From: an uncultured Oscillospiraceae bacterium
Lineage (GTDB): Bacteria > Bacillota > Clostridia > Oscillospirales > Oscillospiraceae
Length of the DNA stretch: 64,000 nt
Assembly: GCA_958423465.1 (NCBI GenBank)
Contig: CATZRD010000005.1
Location: 27,861-91,860, forward strand
Direction: 5' to 3'
Shown here one piece after another: positions 63,672 through 64,000 of this stretch. The position numbers and the translations under genes were made by a program. The notes under the pieces were generated by a model. The model was given only the letters and a program-made list of their open reading frames with translations. It ran no database searches and was not told where the DNA came from. The stretch's first letter is position 1; each line of letters starts with the position of its first letter.

Positions 63672-64000
63672 GGGCGTCACCTCCCGGGTTCTGCTGCCGT
63701 GCCGGGGCACCGCGATGCGCTTCTATTATACGTCCTGCACCCGGCGTTTGTAAAGCGCTTTGCGCTTTTTCTCCGGCAGGGGGAAAAACGGCGGCCTGGA
63801 GCGCCTCCGGATCGGGGGAAGCAGGGCCATATCTTGGGGTGTGAGCGGCGCAAAATACCATATGCCGTGGGTCAAATCGTGGAAAACCGGAAACGAGAAA
63901 AAATCTGAATAATTTTCGAAAAAAGTGTTGACAATTGGAGAGATGTCTGATATATTAATCAAGCTGTTTACGGAAGGGTCCGAAAGCTGGACGAGTGCGG
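63672..64000 (+). promoter_or_regulatory. Right-edge intergenic region with a strong promoter leaving the window
   Basis: No gene is supported in this stretch. Near its right end lies a strong plus-strand promoter: TTGACA (63928-63933), 17-base spacer, TATATT (63951-63956), in AT-rich DNA. About 38 bases of the transcript are inside the window (AAGCTGTTTACGGAAGGGTCC onward); no start codon or known leader element can be identified before the edge. Confidence 0.65.

Noticed and set aside
63726..63962. 78-residue minus-strand frame at the right end
   Set aside because: No ribosome binding site, no recognisable family and it overlaps the strong outward promoter; treated as chance.
63957..64000. 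Start of a T-box leader or tRNA cluster
   Set aside because: Too little sequence is left and no T-box, AG-bulge or tRNA D-loop signature can be recognised.

Overview
The window reads as a chromosomal segment of an anaerobic, high-GC member of the Firmicutes, most likely of the Oscillospirales type (Flavonifractor/Lawsonibacter-like; inferred from gene content, not proven). The support is strong AGGAGG-type ribosome binding sites with many GTG and TTG starts, a CIRCE operator in front of groES-groEL, a DnaD/DnaI-type primosome pair, MreC/MreD/PBP2 rod-shape genes, a single-chain pyruvate:ferredoxin oxidoreductase, SLH-domain surface proteins and a cobalamin riboswitch. I saw no rRNA, tRNA, CRISPR array, complete insertion sequence or prophage.

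Layout. 1-10.1 kb (mostly minus strand): a ParA partition ATPase with a parS-like site, a GH13 glycosidase, then the growth and division cluster zapA, U32 protein, dut, maf, mreC, mreD and PBP2. 10.2-14.7 kb (plus): DnaD-like protein, DnaI-like loader, tRNA-dihydrouridine synthase, and an ECF sigma/anti-sigma pair. 14.7-16.2 kb (minus): purine nucleoside phosphorylase and a GNAT acetyltransferase. 16.2-22.9 kb (minus): a corrinoid-type ABC uptake operon (lipoprotein, binding protein, permease, ATPase) behind a cobalamin riboswitch and terminator, plus a separately promoted SLH-anchored CbiK-like chelatase. 23-28.1 kb (plus): oligoendopeptidase F and a GntR (YtrA-type) ABC exporter operon.

28.1-37.6 kb (plus) is the most interesting segment: a LacI regulator, then a promoter driving an inositol-monophosphatase-family enzyme, a fusion of a 2H cyclic phosphodiesterase with a 5'-nucleotidase-type metallophosphoesterase, a complete Ugp-like ABC importer and a Cof-type HAD phosphatase. 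It looks like one pathway that imports a small phosphorylated or cyclic-phosphate compound and dephosphorylates it in the cytoplasm. Its base composition appears less GC-rich than that of its neighbours.

37.6-46 kb: a DUF2461 protein, an XRE-type membrane regulator, the ribosome hibernation factor, a possible very short RNA gene, a 1535-residue SLH/InlB-repeat/beta-helix-like surface protein, and a remnant of an XRE regulator. 46-50.2 kb (minus): groES-groEL, a diacylglycerol kinase-like protein and an rRNA methyltransferase. 50.3-61.7 kb (plus): SPFH protein, MFS-like transporter, small secreted proteins, MATE exporter, Smr protein, pyruvate:ferredoxin oxidoreductase, cysteine synthase and an anchored protein of unknown role. 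61.8-63.7 kb (minus): an Mrp-type Fe-S carrier ATPase and a CmpB-type membrane protein. The last 70 bases hold a strong promoter whose transcript leaves the window.
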